From assembly GCA_008694505.1 (NCBI GenBank), contig VZDJ01000623.1, positions 15,464,988 to 15,528,987 on the forward strand: a DNA stretch of 64,000 nucleotides. The letters are read 5' to 3'. Below the pieces are notes generated by a model, which was not told the origin of the DNA, did no database searches, and saw only the letters and a list, made by a program, of their open reading frames with translations. The translations under genes were made by a program, and so were the position numbers. The DNA comes from Cyanoderma ruficeps (taxonomy: Eukaryota > Chordata > Aves > Passeriformes > Timaliidae). Positions 60,309-64,000 of this stretch are shown here, in pieces. Within the stretch, counting starts at the first letter, position 1; each line of letters begins with the position of its first letter.

Positions 60309-63300
60309 ATATAAAATATTTACCTACATGGGTGGAGACACTGAATCAGAGAGAAGGTAATATTCATTGAGTCAAAGAGCTACTGAATAGCCAGTGTAAT
60401 GCTTGGTCTAAGACATTAAGATCCCTCATTTTAGCTAAATGACTGAAATATATTGAATGAGTATGAGGAGAAAAGAAGTACATGTGTTGAGGGTAAAGAT
60501 TAAGCCCATTCAGATCCTTTAAGGGACTTGGTAAAGTTCAGTTAATGCTTCTTGCTAGGAATAAGCTCCCTTTGATGCCTGTAAACCTGAAATGTAAGAC
60601 ATGCACAGATAAAAGAATTCCTCAGAAGGTGTGCATCAGGAAAGCATTTATAGTCACTCTGCAAGATAAGGCAGAGAGACACCTCTCTGATTTAATCGAG
60701 GTGTAAGAAGAGGAACTTTGGTTTTCATTTCTTCACTTCTGTTTGTAAAAGACATTGCTATATAGTCCATTTGGTCTTAAGTAACCAGTTTTATTTTCAC
60801 ATTATCCAACAGCATTCTTCTCCCAAGTATGTAGCCTGAGGCACTGGGATATCTTTAGTGCTATAGGAAAGAAACAAGTATCTTAAAATTACATTGTAAG
60901 CAGAAAGGCTCTTCGACAAGTAAAAAGGCAAAAACAGAGCACAGCTAAAATTTTTTTTTAAAAAAAAGTCTTATATAACTTTGTAATACTGCCCCTACAG
61001 ACTCTTTGCATCACAAGCCTCCTCTAACATCATGCATTTCAATCCTACTTTAAGACTCTTTCCAAACTCCTATGGCTTTCTAGCAAAGCCTGGATGAGCT
61101 ACTGAAATCTTCATGTCACTCTTCCCACTGCACACTGATGATTTTTCTTGATTTCTCAGAACGTGACCCTTTTCTTGTACAGGCTAAATCCTCTGCAAAG
61201 AGCAGTGAAGTCCCTCCACAATGACAATCAGCTACATCTAGAAATACAGAAGAGCATGAGGAGTGCCCAGCTGTGTGCTTGATTCACACTCATCTCTATC
61301 AACCCACTCAGAGAAGAAATTCATCTTGGAAACCAGTAAAGATAGAGATGTGCTTACATGGAGGTACATCCAGAAAACACCAGCCTTACACTTCAGAAAA
61401 GAATTTAAGAAACATTTGCTGCATAAGTGGATAATGGGCTTGTGGATAAGGGTAAGCAGAGATATCTCAAGGACCACAGCTTCCTGGCTATAGAGAATCT
61501 TGTGAGAAGTCAACAAGAAGAGACCAGAGAAGACTGTGCCACCTTCTTTCGCCTCTAGGGAAAACATTTTGATGTCCCATACCTTCAGTAATTCAGAATC
61601 CAAATGAGATCAAACTTTACACCTTCAGTGTTGATGGCAGCAAGTTTATGATGACAGAATGACTGATTTCTCAACAATACATGTTTTTCATTGAATTAAA
61701 TAGGTTGTTTCTTCTTAAGAGATAAGGCTCAGTAGTTATTAAACTTGTAGTAAAACAGAAAAGGACACAGCACCAAAAGAGGAAAAATTCTTCAGGTATA
61801 ATGAGCATTAAATTAGAAGTTTAATGATCCAGTGTAATAATTCTCTGAATTTAAGAAAGGCATGTGGTATCCAGCTGGCCAAGAACAATTTTGACTACTT
61901 GCCACCACAAATGTAGACCCTCATTTAATGTCTGTGAAACCAGACCAAAACACAAACATGAATTTCACACCAGTCAAGTGCAAAACACTTATTTTGTTTC
62001 TGGTCCTTGACTTGATCTTTCACAGGTTGCAGCTGACAATCAGATGCCCTTGCAGCTGTCAAAAAGTGGCCTTATTCTCTGCTTGATCTGGTCCTGAGTC
62101 AATGACCACTGAGAGGCTGAAACTTCATCCAATTTCTGAATTTCGGCTGTAAATGAACTGTAACTGAGATTTCATAATGGGGAGGAGAAGGCCTTTTACC
62201 TCAAAAGAGAAGAAAAATGCACTTGCCAAACAAATACTTGATTTGATTTTATTGATTTGATTAAATCAATAAAACTACTGCAGAAGAAACTTCCAGATTG
62301 GTGAATATATGGAGACCACCAAATCACAGATTAAATCTGCATTTCTTTGGGTTTTGTGTGTGATTTTTTTAACAGATTCCTAATCTATGAAAATAAAACG
62401 TGGATGTAAATTTCCCATGGCATGTGTTCTGTCTGCTCCTATTGAGAACACAAAGTAATTTTAAAGGATACCTTTTTTGTTGCTCATAATGCATTGCCAC
62501 ATGAGAGGACTGTTACCCCCTCAAGAGTCAGATATCCCTATTAATCTTCTCAGACTGTAACTTTCAATTTGTTCTCTTCACTTTCAGACAGCTGAAAAAG
62601 AAAAGAAAGGAATATCAATTCTGGTACTTCATAATAGCCTTCACAAAGCTGTCTTTCTTACACTGTACTACAGCCTTTCCTTCATTTAATAAATTCATGA
62701 CAACTGGTAGACACAAACAACTTCGTGCTTCAGTATAATTAAAAAAATTTTAACTGTTTATTATTAAAATATTGCACAACTTAGTAAAAAAATATACTTA
62801 CCATGAGTTTTAAGTTTGTAGATGGAGAAATGTCTTTGATCCCTGAGACAAGAGCCAGGTGGATGAGACTGGCTAATCTTTTGGGCATCCAAGGACATCA
62901 CATGCAAGAGCCGCTGGCAATGAAGTGTGGGAGGTGGTTCCATGTCTGGTTGCTTTGTTTTTGAAGCTATCTTGAAAATGGAGAGATTTCTGTTGCTTTT
63001 TTATCACCATCTTGCAAAAGGCACAGATGCAACTTTTGGCATGATTTCCCTTTCAGGGTATTGTTCCATTAATGTAAGTATGAATTTTGGATGTATTTTC
63101 TTTCTCCTCTCTTGTCTTTTAGGTTTACTTAATCTAACTATTTCCCAGAAGCAGACAACAGGAATGAAAGGAAGAGCAATACTGCCTCTTATTTCCCAGG
63201 ATTTTTCTATTCTGCCTTTCTGCGTTCATTTCTCTAGGTTTCTCCATGAAACCAGTTTTTCAGCTAAAGACAGAGTGTTTAAAAACAGAGACACTTAGAT

Positions 63301-64000
63301 GTAATATTCCAAATTATATACTGAATGTTAGAACCAACTAACCCCAGAGAATTTTTTTCCCTCTCTCATCCGAGAGGTCTGAGTTTACCAAATATAATGT
63401 GTTGAGTACAGATGTACCAGGTAAGACAAGTATGAAGAAAAAAAGCAACCAAATAAACATTATGCATAGAAAGCACCCATAGCTGTACAGATGTGATTGC
63501 TGTTACCAAGTTTCTACAGAATTACCCACTTGCTACATGGCAAGCCCAGCATCATTTCACTAACTGGATTTCACAAACAAATCCAGTTTGGGGAAGAACC
63601 TCTTTCAGTGAACACGCTCACCCACCCCTGGCTCCCACCTGGGCAGCACAGCAGAGACACAGGCATCTATGCAAAATTAATTTATTTTTATTGACCTTCC
63701 CTGTGAAACTACAAACAGAAAGGTTTGTGTATTCAGGTGATTCAGAGCTAAACTCATAGAAAATTTCAGTTGTAGCAGAGCTGCAAGTAAAAGAGAACAA
63801 ACAGGGTCAAGAGCAGATAAGAAGCAGTTGTCCTGGCCAGGAGGTCAGCAAACAGCCTCTGACTCTTGAGAAGTGGACTTGGACAAAAATACTGAACTGG
63901 GCTACTCCATCTCACAGGTTAACAGTTCAAGGACAGCAGAATATTTTCCTTGGTTGAAAGGATGTCTGTGGGCTCAGGAAGGAATCTAATTCAGAGTAGT
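60309..64000. other. long stretch without recognisable genes
   Basis: About 3.7 kb, AT-rich. It holds a T9A8 run (60951-60967) and the inverted repeat at 62247-62274. The 123-codon frame at 62927-63298 and the 121-codon minus frame at 61238-61603 are not protein-like. No CR1 or LTR boundary is seen up to the window end. Confidence 0.5.
62247..62274. repeat. perfect 12-bp inverted repeat, 4-base loop
   Basis: Left arm TTTTATTGATTT (62247-62258), loop GATT, right arm AAATCAATAAAA (62263-62274). The arms are exact reverse complements. The core is A/T-rich and contains two ATTGATTT-type homeodomain-like half sites facing each other. No function is established. Confidence 0.9.

Noticed and set aside
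1..64000. CRISPR array, operon or prokaryotic defence system
   Set aside because: No spaced direct repeats, no clustered same-strand long frames, and the repeats are those of a bird nuclear genome.

Overview
The window looks like non-coding DNA from a bird nucleus, most probably a songbird. Three kinds of evidence support this. CR1 LINE fragments, whose 3' ends carry the avian ATTCTATGATTCT-type tail, recur throughout on both strands. There are solo retroviral LTRs of the type common in bird genomes. One short insert is a tRNA-Ile-derived SINE with a CR1-type tail, which matches what is known of the songbird SINE TguSINE1. The sequence is AT-rich and CpG-poor, and every open frame is short. 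I found no coding exon, structural RNA gene, CRISPR array or bacterial feature that I can defend. The interval is either intergenic or inside a very long intron; the sequence alone does not say which.

Layout. 1-3 kb: a candidate minus-strand solo LTR (289-778), then unique sequence. 3.0-4.14 kb: a CR1 with reverse-transcriptase remnants, interrupted by the tRNA-Ile SINE. 6.0 kb: a short CR1 tail. 11.4-11.8 kb: another CR1. 12.8-13.3 kb: AT-rich, homeodomain-motif-rich sequence that could be a conserved element. 14.7 kb: AATAAA followed by an A14 run. 19.9-24.7 kb: five CR1 remnants of different ages and a possible short LTR. 24.9-25.6 kb: a local CpG-richer island. 27.3-28.1 kb: an antisense CR1 split by a minus-strand solo LTR with a 6-bp target duplication. 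32.3-33.15 kb: a complete 832-bp solo LTR with a 5-bp target duplication. 33.2-33.7 kb: an unexplained GC-richer stretch open on both strands. 36.4-36.8 kb: antisense CR1. 37.8-39.1 kb: antisense CR1 split by a second plus-strand solo LTR. 43.3 kb and 44.96-45.1 kb: CR1 tails. 52.7 and 58.4 kb: MIR-like ancient SINE relics. 57.7 and 60.2 kb: antisense CR1 tails.

The genes do not form a system because no gene is demonstrable. The most informative content is the nested transposon record: SINE in CR1, LTR in CR1 twice, and very old amniote CR1 and MIR relics in the same 64 kb. Together these give a relative timeline of activity. All family assignments come from recognising conserved motifs by eye, without alignment or database search.
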